Program-made: the position numbers and the translations under genes
NCBI GenBank assembly: GCA_049841135.1
Contig: JASGHK010000006.1
Coordinates: 806,001 to 870,000 of the forward strand
DNA: 64,000 nt
Reading direction: 5' to 3'
Source: JACRCT01 sp049841135
GTDB lineage: Bacteria; Myxococcota; Myxococcia; Myxococcales; UBA5297
Part shown: in pieces, positions 53,361-61,636 of the stretch
Layout of the letters: the number at the start of each line of letters is the position of its first letter
Numbering within the stretch: position 1 is the first letter of the stretch
Notes under the pieces: generated by a model
Told to the model about the DNA's origin: nothing
The model's database searches: none
What the model saw: only the letters and a program-made list of their open reading frames with translations

Positions 53361-55512
53361 GGCGGTTCCCTCCCACGATCTCCATCTTGGACGGCAGCTC
53401 CACGAGGTAGCCGTACGTCAGCGTGGACTTGCCGCCGGCGGGCACCGTGAGCCGGTAGCGCACGCCGCCGCGGATGGGCGCGCCGCGGTCGGACTGGTCA
53501 TAGGCCTCGCCCGCGGGCTTGGCCTCCAGCGCGGTGACCTTCACGTCCTTGTCGTCGGTGACCGGCAGCCGCTCGAGCACCTCGAGCTCGACGTCGAGCC
53601 CCAGGGCGGAGGAGACCTCCACGTCCACGTGGTGCTCGATGGCCGAGGTCCCGGAGAAGACGCCCTTGGTGTCCTCGGCGGCCCGGGCGTTGCGGGCGAC
53701 GCGCAGCCGCTCCTCGACGCCCAGGCCCAGCGTGAGCACGCCTCCGCGGCCGACCGGCGCGATCGGAGTGGTGGAGATGAGCGCGCCGTCCATGAAGACG
53801 TCCACCGGGCCGCCCAGGAGCGGCGCGGGGAACGGGTTGGTCAGCACGGCCTCGCGGTAGACCTCGGCGCCCTCGCGGGGCACGGTGCGGAAGCGCGGCT
53901 TCACCGGGGCGCCGGCGCCGGCCAGCATGACGCGGTGGGGCAGTCCGTTGGAGGGGACGTCGACCGGCCCCTGGGCGTCGAAGCGGTGGTCGAACTCGCC
54001 GCGCGAGCGCAGCGGGTCGAGCGGGCCTCCTGGCGGCGCAGCCGACTCGACCCGTCCCTGGGCCTCGGCGAGCAGCGAGCGGCGCTCGCCGGAGGAGGCG
54101 CGGGTCAGCCGCCCGCGCCGGCTGCTCTCGTTGGGCGAGAGGGCCAGGGCGTCGTAGTCGAGCCAGGTGTCGGCGTCGATCTCCTCGGGCTCCGGCTCGG
54201 GTGGCATCCCGCCGAACGCGCCCCCGCCCCCTTCGGCCTGCTCCTGGCGCATGAGCCGGCCACCGCGCAGTGCGGCGCTCTTGGCCATTGGCATCGCCCC
54301 GGGAGCCATCGGGGCCGGCATCGCCGTCGCCGCGGCGATGGACTGCATCGGCGGCGCGGGCGGTGCGCCGACCTTGGCGGCGCGGTGGGGCGCGAAGTCC
54401 CGCTTCTTCGACAGCTCGCGCTCCTCGGCCATCTCCATCGGAGCCGCGTCGACGGCAGCGAGCTCGTCGACGCCCTCGTCGTACACCGGTTCGGGCATGG
54501 GCTTCGCGTCCGGCACAGGCAGCGGCACGCCTTGCGGCATCACCGGCGCCTCGTTCTGGAAGCCCGCTCCCAACGCGACGGCGCTTGCGGGCGGCAGCTC
54601 GCGCATGGCCCGGTCGTAGCCGGCGAAGAGGGTGTCCAGGCCCTCGGGCGGCGGGCGGAAGCCGGACTTCTTCGCTGGCTGTGCGCGGCCCAACCGCAGC
54701 GACTCCAGCTCGGGCAGGCGCGTGTCCGCGGCCAGGTCCGCCGTGCACAGCCCGATGCGCACTCCCGTCCAGTCCTCGAAGGAGGCGTGGGCGACGAAGG
54801 CCTCGAGCGACAGCTCCGCGCTCTGGGCGCCCGCGGCGATGCGCGCGGAGTAGACCGGCCACCAGCGGGCGGCGGCGACGGGGTAGGAGAGCTCGAGCTC
54901 GGTGAGCGGGCTGCCGGCGGCCAGGTGCACCGTGACCTCCCAAGATGGATGTCCGGGAGCAGCCTTGGCGCGGCTGGCGGCCTGCGCGGCTTCGGCGCGC
55001 GCCGCGGCCAGGCCGCGGTCCGAAGCCTCGATCTCGACGGCGAGCTCCTGCAGTTCGGCGTCGAGGCCGGCGGTCAGGTCTCGAGAGAGCGTGTCGACCG
55101 CCAGCGCGTCGCCGAAGCGCGACGCGGGATCCGCCTTGCGCGAGCGGCCGTTGAGCGCCGGGTGCGGGTCGAGCGCGAGCAGCCCTTCGCGGCGGGCGGT
55201 CAGCTCGGCCTGGCGGGCCTGGAGCTTCTGGGCCTCGCGCTCCAGGTCCTTGATCTTCTCGCGCAGCTCGCCGCCGCCCGAGGCGCGCTCGGGGATGACC
55301 AGGCGGGGGCGCAGCCCCAGGACCAGCCGGCCGCCAAGGGTGTCGGCGCGGAAGGATCCGGGCTCGGCGAGCGGGCTGATGCCCGGGACGATCAGGTCGA
55401 CGGCGTCTTGCGGGGCCGCGGCGGGCAGCGTCACGCGCCGGGTGATCATCGCGCCGCGGGCATAGACCACCACCTGCGCGATGCGGCTGGTGCAGAGGAC
55501 CTTCTCGGGCAT
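53353..55512 (-). CDS. DUF4139-family protein with Met/Pro-rich insertion (tandem paralogue B)
   Basis: 719-residue relative of the downstream protein. ATG 55512 is set by GGGAGGG; the open frame runs far upstream but is antisense to the plus-strand gene there. The same plan is seen: N-terminal beta module (SRIAQVVVYARGAMITRRVT), coiled coil (LREKIKDLEREAQKLQARQA), central beta domain, then a 150-residue insertion rich in Met, Pro and Ala (PPMQSIAAATAMPAPMAP), then the C-terminal DUF4139 domain. The stop overlaps the GTG of paralogue A by eight bases, so both are made from one mRNA and may form a heteromer. Confidence 0.8.
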   Translation of the reverse strand: MPEKVLCTSRIAQVVVYARGAMITRRVTLPAAAPQDAVDLIVPGISPLAEPGSFRADTLGGRLVLGLRPRLVIPERASGGGELREKIKDLEREAQKLQARQAELTARREGLLALDPHPALNGRSRKADPASRFGDALAVDTLSRDLTAGLDAELQELAVEIEASDRGLAAARAEAAQAASRAKAAPGHPSWEVTVHLAAGSPLTELELSYPVAAARWWPVYSARIAAGAQSAELSLEAFVAHASFEDWTGVRIGLCTADLAADTRLPELESLRLGRAQPAKKSGFRPPPEGLDTLFAGYDRAMRELPPASAVALGAGFQNEAPVMPQGVPLPVPDAKPMPEPVYDEGVDELAAVDAAPMEMAEERELSKKRDFAPHRAAKVGAPPAPPMQSIAAATAMPAPMAPGAMPMAKSAALRGGRLMRQEQAEGGGGAFGGMPPEPEPEEIDADTWLDYDALALSPNESSRRGRLTRASSGERRSLLAEAQGRVESAAPPGGPLDPLRSRGEFDHRFDAQGPVDVPSNGLPHRVMLAGAGAPVKPRFRTVPREGAEVYREAVLTNPFPAPLLGGPVDVFMDGALISTTPIAPVGRGGVLTLGLGVEERLRVARNARAAEDTKGVFSGTSAIEHHVDVEVSSALGLDVELEVLERLPVTDDKDVKVTALEAKPAGEAYDQSDRGAPIRGGVRYRLTVPAGGKSTLTYGYLVELPSKMEIVGGNRRE

Positions 55513-55623
55513 CGAACCCTCCCAGCGAGTGCCCGGGAAGTCTTGCGGTTTGCCCAGGGGAAGGCAACCAGAGCTGCCTCGGTGGACGACGAGGGCCCCG
55601 GCCTTGGCTAGAATGCCGCCGCC

Positions 55624-56478
55624 ATGCACTCGCGCTTCTTCCTGATCCCCGCCGTCATCTCCGTCGCCATCATCGCCTGCGCCGCGGCCAAGGGGCCCGG
55701 CGTCCTCTACGAGGCGGACTCGCCCTACAACCACCTCATCGTGGAGCAGGACCTGCGCGGGATGCGCTCGCTCTACTTCGAGAAGGCCGGCGCCACCCAG
55801 ACCCAGGTCAAGCCGGGGGCGCCGCTCGACCTCGTCCTGCCCTACAGCCGCACCGCGATGCTCTCGCTGCAGGTGGTCGAGGCGCCCAAGAAGGTCCTCA
55901 TCCTCGGCCTGGGCGGCGGCGCGATGCCGATGTTCCTGCGCAAGCTCTTCCCCGACGCGGAGATCGAGGTCGCCGAGCTCGACCCCGACGTGGTCAAGGT
56001 GGCCGCGAAGTTCTTCGGCTACGTCGAGGACAAGAAGCTCAAGAGCTCCGTCGGCGACGGCCGCAAGACCATCGCGGAGGCCAAGGGCGGCTGGGACCTC
56101 GTCTTCCTGGACGCCTACGGCAAGGGCGAGATCCCCAAGCACCTGGCCACCATCGAGTTCCTCAAGATGCTCAAGGGCAAGCTCGCCCCGAACGCCCTGG
56201 TGGTGGGCAACGTCTGGGAGCCGGCCTCCAACCCGCTCTACGCCGAGATGGTCCGCACCTATTCCGAGGTCTTCCCCAAGCTGTGCGTCAAGACCGTTCC
56301 CCACAGCGGCAACCGCATCTTCTTCGCCAACCGCGAGCTGCCCGAGGATCTCGTGGCGCGCGCCAAGAAGTTCGCCGAGAAGGTGAAGCTGCCCTACGAC
56401 GTCGAGCCGTACGCCTCCGTCGAGTGCCTGCCGGCGCAGGAACCCGGTACGGCCTCGCTCCTGGTCGACGAGAAGTAG
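55624..56478 (+). CDS. Exported spermidine synthase-like methyltransferase-fold protein
   Basis: 284 residues with a hydrophobic N-terminus (FFLIPAVISVAIIACAAAKG) that looks like a signal peptide or anchor. The Rossmann-type fold of spermidine synthases follows: VLILGLGGGAMPMFLRKLFP, EIEVAELDPDVV, VGDGRKTI and DLVFLDAYGKGE. The polyamine-site residues are not clearly kept. If exported, it cannot use cytoplasmic decarboxylated SAM, so another role is likely. Upstream spacing to the minus-strand DUF4139 pair is 111 bases (divergent). Confidence 0.75.
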   Translation: MHSRFFLIPAVISVAIIACAAAKGPGVLYEADSPYNHLIVEQDLRGMRSLYFEKAGATQTQVKPGAPLDLVLPYSRTAMLSLQVVEAPKKVLILGLGGGAMPMFLRKLFPDAEIEVAELDPDVVKVAAKFFGYVEDKKLKSSVGDGRKTIAEAKGGWDLVFLDAYGKGEIPKHLATIEFLKMLKGKLAPNALVVGNVWEPASNPLYAEMVRTYSEVFPKLCVKTVPHSGNRIFFANRELPEDLVARAKKFAEKVKLPYDVEPYASVECLPAQEPGTASLLVDEK

Positions 56479-56506
56479 CGTCCGGCAGGGTGGTACCCTG
56501 CCGGTC

Positions 56507-58696
56507 ATGCGAACCCTCGGCTCTGCCCTCTCCGGCGTCGCGATCGCGGGCGCTCTGGCCCTTGGCTTCGGCTGCAGCACCCCCAACTCCGGCCCGTCGG
56601 ACGCTGGGGGCAGCACGGGCGGCGACAGCGGTGGCGCGGCGCTCGACGGCGGCGCGGTGCTCGACGACGGCGGCAAGCCCGTCACCGGGGATGGAAGCGT
56701 CATCGCGGGTGACGGCAGCGTCCTGAGCGGCGACGGCAGCGTCCTGAGCGGCGACGGCAGCGTCCTGAGCGGCGACGGGAGCGTGGTCATCGTCACCGGG
56801 GATGGCGGAGCGCTCGCTGGAGACGGCGGCACCGAGACCGCGCTCGACGCTGGGCCGATCGTCTGCGACCCGCACGCCGTCACCGGCGCGGCGACGCTCG
56901 CCGACAAGACCGCGGACTGGAGCCTCGCGGGCGTGGTGGGCAACCGCCTGATGGCCGCCGACCTCGACGGCGACGGCTACCCGGACCTCATCGTCCACGC
57001 CATCTACACCAACGCCCGCGAGACCATCGGCGCCGCGCCCAAGCGGGTCTGGGTGCTGATGAACCGGCCGAAGGCGGGCGGCGGGCGCCAGTTCGTGGAC
57101 GCCACCGTCGACAGCGGCGTCTTCGCCATCCCCGGCAACACCACGCAGCTGCGCTCGGCCCAGCTGGCGGTGGCGGGCGACGTCGACAACGACGGCGACC
57201 TCGACCTCTTCAGCGGCACCTACGTGGACACGACGCACCTCGAGACCGACCCCGGCGACCGCAGCACGGTGCTCCTCAACGACGGGACCGGCCACTTCAC
57301 GGCCGCCACCGCCTCGGCGCCGGCGCAGGTCGCGCAGACCACCAGCGGGGCGAGCTTCCTCGACTACGACCACAACGGCACCCTCGATGTGTTCGTGGGC
57401 TTCTGGTACACGGAGTACGGCTTCTCGTTCGTGGGCTTCTCGCCGGAGCTCTACCGCGGCGCGGGCGACGGCACCTTCGAGGCGGTGACCGAGGGAGCGG
57501 GCCTGACGTTCGACACCAGCGGCGCCCTCAGCACCGTCCTCGCCGGCACCAACCCGCGGCCAGCCTACGGCGTGACCACCTGCGACGTGGACGACGACGC
57601 CTGGACCGACCTTCTGGTCAGCGCCTACGGCCGGCAGTGGAACCAGCTGTTCCACAGCGACCGGCGCGGCCACTTCCTGGAGAAGGGCAAGGCCTCGGGC
57701 TTCGCGGGCGACGACCTCGTCGACTTCAAGGACAACCAGTTCTTCCTCTGCTGGTGCACCTTCAACACCACCGCGGCCGAGTGCCAGGGCGTCGCCCAGC
57801 CGTCGATCGGCGGCTGCAGCGAGAGCTACTGGAACCCGGGGCTCGACGACCAGCTCGCGCGCCTGAACGGCAACACCTTCACCACGGTCTGCGCGGACCT
57901 CAACGGCGACGGCAAGCTCGACCTCTACAACGCCGAGATCAAGCACTGGCACATCGGGCAGAGCAGCGACCCCTCGCAGCTGCTCGTCTCCAAGAGCCAG
58001 CCCGGCGACGTCGGCTTCGACCGCCCCGGCAACGCCGCGACCGGCCTGGCCTTCCCGCACCCCACCCCGGACTGGAACGAGGGCGGCATGCACGCCGCTC
58101 CCGGCGACCTGAACAACGACGGCCGCACCGACCTGGTGGTGGGCGCCAGCGACTACCCGGACCAGTTCGGGCTCGTCTTCCTGCAGCAGACCGAGGGCCA
58201 ATTCGCCGAGAAGGGCGCGCAGATGGGGATGCACCACGCCTGCCTCAGCGGCATGGCGGTCGCCGACTTCGACCGCGACGGCGACCTCGACGTGGTCGTC
58301 GGCTCGGGAACGGCCCGCGACTGCTCGGCCACCTGGAAGACCAACGAGGTCCACCTCTACCAGTCCGACGCCTCGACCAAGGGCAGCTGGCTGGAGGTCC
58401 GCCTGGTGGGCGATCCCGCCATGAAGGTGAACAAGGCGGCCATCGGCGCCAAGGTCACGGTGACGGTCAACGGCGTCTCGCAGGTGCAGGAGCTCGGCGG
58501 CGGCTACGGCCACATGGCCATGCAGAACGACCTGGTGCTCTTCTTCGGCACCGGCGCGTGCGGCCAGGTCGACTCGATCAGCGTGCGCTGGCCGGACGGC
58601 AAGATGACGACCGAGACCTGGAGATGGGTGGGCACTCGGCGCTTCGTCGAGCTCCGCCAGGGCGACCCGGCGGTGCACGAAGTCGTGCTTCCCTGA
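56507..58696 (+). CDS. FG-GAP/ASPIC-UnbV lipoprotein
   Basis: 729-residue exported lipoprotein. The lipobox is GFGC. A Gly/Ser/Asp-rich stalk with repeats of GDGSVLS follows, then FG-GAP-like calcium-binding repeats (DLDGDGYPDLIV, DVDNDGDLDLF, DLNGDGKLDLYN, DFDRDGDLDVVVG). The C-terminal part resembles the ASPIC/UnbV domain of CRTAC1-type proteins (GQVDSISVRWPDG). Such beta-propellers bind Ca2+ and mediate surface adhesion or matrix contact. It begins 28 bases after the synthase-like gene, so they may be co-transcribed. Confidence 0.88.
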   Translation: MRTLGSALSGVAIAGALALGFGCSTPNSGPSDAGGSTGGDSGGAALDGGAVLDDGGKPVTGDGSVIAGDGSVLSGDGSVLSGDGSVLSGDGSVVIVTGDGGALAGDGGTETALDAGPIVCDPHAVTGAATLADKTADWSLAGVVGNRLMAADLDGDGYPDLIVHAIYTNARETIGAAPKRVWVLMNRPKAGGGRQFVDATVDSGVFAIPGNTTQLRSAQLAVAGDVDNDGDLDLFSGTYVDTTHLETDPGDRSTVLLNDGTGHFTAATASAPAQVAQTTSGASFLDYDHNGTLDVFVGFWYTEYGFSFVGFSPELYRGAGDGTFEAVTEGAGLTFDTSGALSTVLAGTNPRPAYGVTTCDVDDDAWTDLLVSAYGRQWNQLFHSDRRGHFLEKGKASGFAGDDLVDFKDNQFFLCWCTFNTTAAECQGVAQPSIGGCSESYWNPGLDDQLARLNGNTFTTVCADLNGDGKLDLYNAEIKHWHIGQSSDPSQLLVSKSQPGDVGFDRPGNAATGLAFPHPTPDWNEGGMHAAPGDLNNDGRTDLVVGASDYPDQFGLVFLQQTEGQFAEKGAQMGMHHACLSGMAVADFDRDGDLDVVVGSGTARDCSATWKTNEVHLYQSDASTKGSWLEVRLVGDPAMKVNKAAIGAKVTVTVNGVSQVQELGGGYGHMAMQNDLVLFFGTGACGQVDSISVRWPDGKMTTETWRWVGTRRFVELRQGDPAVHEVVLP
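56711..56773 (+). repeat. Three perfect 21-bp tandem repeats in the lipoprotein stalk
   Basis: Three exact copies of a 21-base unit encoding GDGSVLS, with a degenerate copy on each side (GDGSVIA before, GDGSVVI after). Tandem identity at the DNA level suggests recent slippage and a variable-length surface stalk. Confidence 0.8.
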
Positions 58697-58779
58697 CTCG
58701 TAGGCGCCTCGACCCGTAAACGTTTGGACTTGGTGGTGAGCCTGGGCGCCGGTCGCGAAGGAGCGCTACCGAGCGACGA

Positions 58780-59826
58780 TCACGGAGGGGGCAGCACGGT
58801 GCCGCCGCGGCGGGTGGCGGCCAAGGTCCCGCACGCCGCGGCGATCTCGGCGCCGCCGCTGTATCGCCGCGCGATGGGCACCTTGAGCACCTGCAGCTCG
58901 TCGCGGAAGCGCTTGAGCTCCTCCACGTCCGGCGGCCGGTAGGTGCCCGAGGGGTCGGCGACGTCGATGAGGTCCAGCTTGATGGGCACGTCCGCGAAGG
59001 TGCGCTGCAGCGCCTCGACGTCCTCGCGGCCGGTGTTGACGCCGGCCATCATCACGTAGGCGATCATCGGGCGCTCGCGGCGCGACTCGCCGTACTCGCG
59101 GATGGCGCTCACCAGCTCCGGCAGCGGGTAGGTCTTCTCCACCGGCATGAGCCGAGCCCGTTTCTCCGGGTCGGCCGAGGAGATCGAGAAGGTCAGCCGG
59201 AACCAGTGGCCTTCGGCGGTGTAGCGGCGGATGGCCGGGACGATGCCCGCGGTGGAGATGGTGATGTTGCGGCCCTTGACCTGCAGGCCGCCCGGCTCGC
59301 AGAGCAGGTGGGCCGCGCGGACCACGCGCTCGAGGTTCAGGAGCGGCTCGCCCATGCCCATGAACACCACGTGGCGCACCGGCAGCTGGGCCTCGTCGCG
59401 GATGAGCCGCACCTGCTCGACCATCTCCCAGGTCTCGAGGTTGCGGGTGAACCCCAGCCGCCCGGTGTGGCAGAAGGCGCACCCGAGCGCACAGCCGATC
59501 TGCGAGCTGACGCAGACCACGTGCTTGGTGTCGAAGATCGGGATGCGCACCGCCTCGAACTCTCCTCCCAGGGGCGAAGAGAAGAGGTACTTCACGAACC
59601 CGTCGCTGGCTTTTCGGCGCTCGACGACCGACAGGCGCTCGACCGTGCCCTGCCGCGCGACGTCGAGGACCTGGCGCCGCACCCCCAGCGCCACGGTCAA
59701 GGCGCGGAAGTCTCCGGGACGGTAGAGCGCGGCGAGCACCCGGCGCGCCTCATTCTCGGACGCGACCGGACCCAGCCGCTCGCGCAGCTCGGCGAAGGAG
59801 AGATCGTTGAGAGGACGACCCGTCAC
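58780..59826 (-). CDS. rlmN: 23S rRNA/tRNA adenine-C2 methyltransferase RlmN
   Basis: Radical SAM enzyme of 348 residues that methylates A2503 of 23S rRNA and, in many bacteria, tRNA A37. The cluster motif is CALGCAFC, the substrate Cys of the ping-pong mechanism is in VVCVSSQIGC, and the second catalytic Cys is in AAACGTLA near the C-terminus. GMGEPLLN is the SAM-binding strand. It starts at GTG, four bases after the anti-sigma stop, and ends the operon. Confidence 0.95.
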   Translation of the reverse strand: MTGRPLNDLSFAELRERLGPVASENEARRVLAALYRPGDFRALTVALGVRRQVLDVARQGTVERLSVVERRKASDGFVKYLFSSPLGGEFEAVRIPIFDTKHVVCVSSQIGCALGCAFCHTGRLGFTRNLETWEMVEQVRLIRDEAQLPVRHVVFMGMGEPLLNLERVVRAAHLLCEPGGLQVKGRNITISTAGIVPAIRRYTAEGHWFRLTFSISSADPEKRARLMPVEKTYPLPELVSAIREYGESRRERPMIAYVMMAGVNTGREDVEALQRTFADVPIKLDLIDVADPSGTYRPPDVEELKRFRDELQVLKVPIARRYSGGAEIAAACGTLAATRRGGTVLPPP

Positions 59827-59830
59827 GCGG

Positions 59831-60067
59831 TCAGCCGCTGCGGCACTTGTCGCGCAGGAACGCGGCGAGACGGTCGCCCATGTCCTTGGGGACGTCCTGA
59901 GTGAACGCCTTCTGGCACACCCCCGGCGTCGCCTTGTACTTCTTCACGAAGTCGATGCAGGGCGGGCAGGCGCGGAAGTGCCGGTCCAGCTTGGCCTTTT
60001 CCTCGGGCGCCAGCGTCCCGTCGAGATACTCCTGCAGCTGCGCGAGGGAGTGCTGGCAGGTGACCAC
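59831..60067 (-). CDS. Zinc-finger anti-sigma factor
   Basis: 78-residue ZAS-type protein without a membrane helix. The zinc site is CQHSL near the start plus HFRACPPC (HxxxCxxC). The remainder is a short amphipathic region with a second Cys pair. It starts at GTG, 104 bases after the ECF sigma gene on the same strand, its obvious target. A soluble ZAS protein may respond to redox or metal stress rather than to an envelope signal. Confidence 0.88.
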   Translation of the reverse strand: MVTCQHSLAQLQEYLDGTLAPEEKAKLDRHFRACPPCIDFVKKYKATPGVCQKAFTQDVPKDMGDRLAAFLRDKCRSG

Positions 60068-60171
60068 TCCGGGACTCTTTCTTTCGGCTCTCCCACGGCT
60101 TTGTCCTCGGTGTCTGGTCTGTTCCTAGGATGCCTCAAATTCCAGCGCGTTGCTCGAGTGTCCGAGACCGG

Positions 60172-60819
60172 TCAATGGCTGGCGCGGGCGTGGCCTGGCT
60201 GCTTGTAGAAAGCGTCGATGGCTTCGCGCAGCGCCAGCCGCGCCCGGTGCAGGCGGCTCTTGACCGCCGGCACGGTGGTTCCCAGCGTCTCGGCGATCTC
60301 CTCGTAGGAGAGGCCTTCGATGTCCTTGAGCAGGAAGACGGTGCGGTGATCGTCGGGCAGGCCGTCGGTGGCCCTCTCGATGGCGATGCGCAGCTCGTTG
60401 TCCAGCGCCTTCTCTTCCGTCCCGCGCGTCCAGTCGTAGGACGGGTGGTTGAGCAGGCTGCCTTCGGAGTCGAAGCGCGGCTCGCCGCCCGGCTCGCGGG
60501 TGGCCTCGGCCTCGGTGGTCTCCACCTTCTTGCGGCGCAGCCGCATCAGGCAGAAGTTGGCGCAGATGCGGTAGACCCAGCTGCCGAAGGCCGACTCGCC
60601 GCGGAAGTTGGGCAGGTTCTGCCAGGCCGACAGGAAGGTCTCCTGTAGGACCTCCTCGGCGTCGCTCGAGTCCTGCATCATGCGCACGGCCAGGCCGTAG
60701 ACCTTGGAGCGGTAACGCGTGACCAGCTCCTCGAAGGCGGTCACGTCGCGCTTGCGGGCGCGCTCGACCAGATCGCGCTCTTCCTGGTTGATGACGGGGG
60801 CGGCAGGGGCGTCGTTCAC
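60172..60819 (-). CDS. ECF sigma factor
   Basis: 215-residue extracytoplasmic-function sigma factor. Region 2 contains YRSKVYGLAVRMMQDSSDAE and EVLQETFLSAWQNLP, and region 4 is a clear HTH (LSYEEIAETLGTTVPAVKSR). It starts at a GTG that overlaps the stop of the glycosylase gene by four bases (GTGA), with GAGGG upstream. A cognate anti-sigma follows, then rlmN. The linker between regions 2 and 4 is longer than usual. Confidence 0.93.
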   Translation of the reverse strand: MNDAPAAPVINQEERDLVERARKRDVTAFEELVTRYRSKVYGLAVRMMQDSSDAEEVLQETFLSAWQNLPNFRGESAFGSWVYRICANFCLMRLRRKKVETTEAEATREPGGEPRFDSEGSLLNHPSYDWTRGTEEKALDNELRIAIERATDGLPDDHRTVFLLKDIEGLSYEEIAETLGTTVPAVKSRLHRARLALREAIDAFYKQPGHARASH

Positions 60820-61493
60820 GGCGCCCTCATACCACGCGGCTTCGCCCGCGTGCCAGCGCCGCGGCGGGCTCCCAGCGCCGGCGAGACATGCTGGCTGCCC
60901 ACCTCCCAGAAGCGCAGGAGCCGCTTCGACCAGGCCGGGCCGGCGTAGTCCACGCCCACCCTTGGGCCCTTGGCGATGGACCCGACCGGCCGCCCTGCCG
61001 GCGGCAGGACGAGGAGCGGCGCGCGGCTGCCGGCATCGGTCAGGTCCACGCCGTTGAGGTCGCGGTCGATGGAGAGGGCCTTGCAGACCAGGCCGGGGCC
61101 CGATCCGGCGCCCAGGCAGGCCTCGAGCGGCTCGAGGGCGCGGATGAGCACAGCCTCGGCTTCTCCTTCGGCACGCGTCACGGCGTTCAGGCAGTGGTGC
61201 ATCCCGTAAACGATGTAGACGTACGCGAAGCCCGGCGGGCCGAACATCACCTCGGTGCGCGCGGTGCGGCCCTTCGAGCTGTGGCACGCCCGGTCGAGCA
61301 CCCCCAGGTAGGCCTCGGTCTCGACGATGCGGCCCAGGCGAAGGACGGAGCCGTCCAGGCGTGCGATGCGGCAGCCGAGCAGGTCGCGGGCGACCTCGAC
61401 GGTCGGCCGGTCGTAGAAGGAGCGTGGGAGCGGCGAACCGATGGGGTCGCTCGGCGGCGGGGTGTCCGTCTCGGTCGGTCTACGGTCGGGCAT
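60816..61493 (-). CDS. DNA-3-methyladenine glycosylase (alkyladenine family)
   Basis: 225-residue base-excision glycosylase of the AAG/MPG family. RSFYDRPTVEVARDLLGCRI starts the fold; RIVETEAYLGVLDRACHSSK carries the catalytic Glu, and YVYIVYGMHHCLNAVT carries the Tyr-Gly pair. ATG 61493 is chosen; the upstream in-frame TTG adds a Thr/Pro extension of 13 residues. It leads the operon with the ECF sigma, anti-sigma and rlmN, so repair of alkylated DNA is probably co-expressed with that stress sigma. Confidence 0.93.
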   Translation of the reverse strand: MPDRRPTETDTPPPSDPIGSPLPRSFYDRPTVEVARDLLGCRIARLDGSVLRLGRIVETEAYLGVLDRACHSSKGRTARTEVMFGPPGFAYVYIVYGMHHCLNAVTRAEGEAEAVLIRALEPLEACLGAGSGPGLVCKALSIDRDLNGVDLTDAGSRAPLLVLPPAGRPVGSIAKGPRVGVDYAGPAWSKRLLRFWEVGSQHVSPALGARRGAGTRAKPRGMRAP

Positions 61494-61636
61494 GGGCGCC
61501 AGAGACAAGCGCGCGGGAGCAGTCGGGGTCAAGTCACAGCCGAGAACAGCTGGCGCGGATTCAGATTCTGATTCTGGAACCCGAAGCCCGAAGCCCTATT
61601 GAAGCCCGAGCCGTCCCGGGGCTAGCCTGCCGCGCC

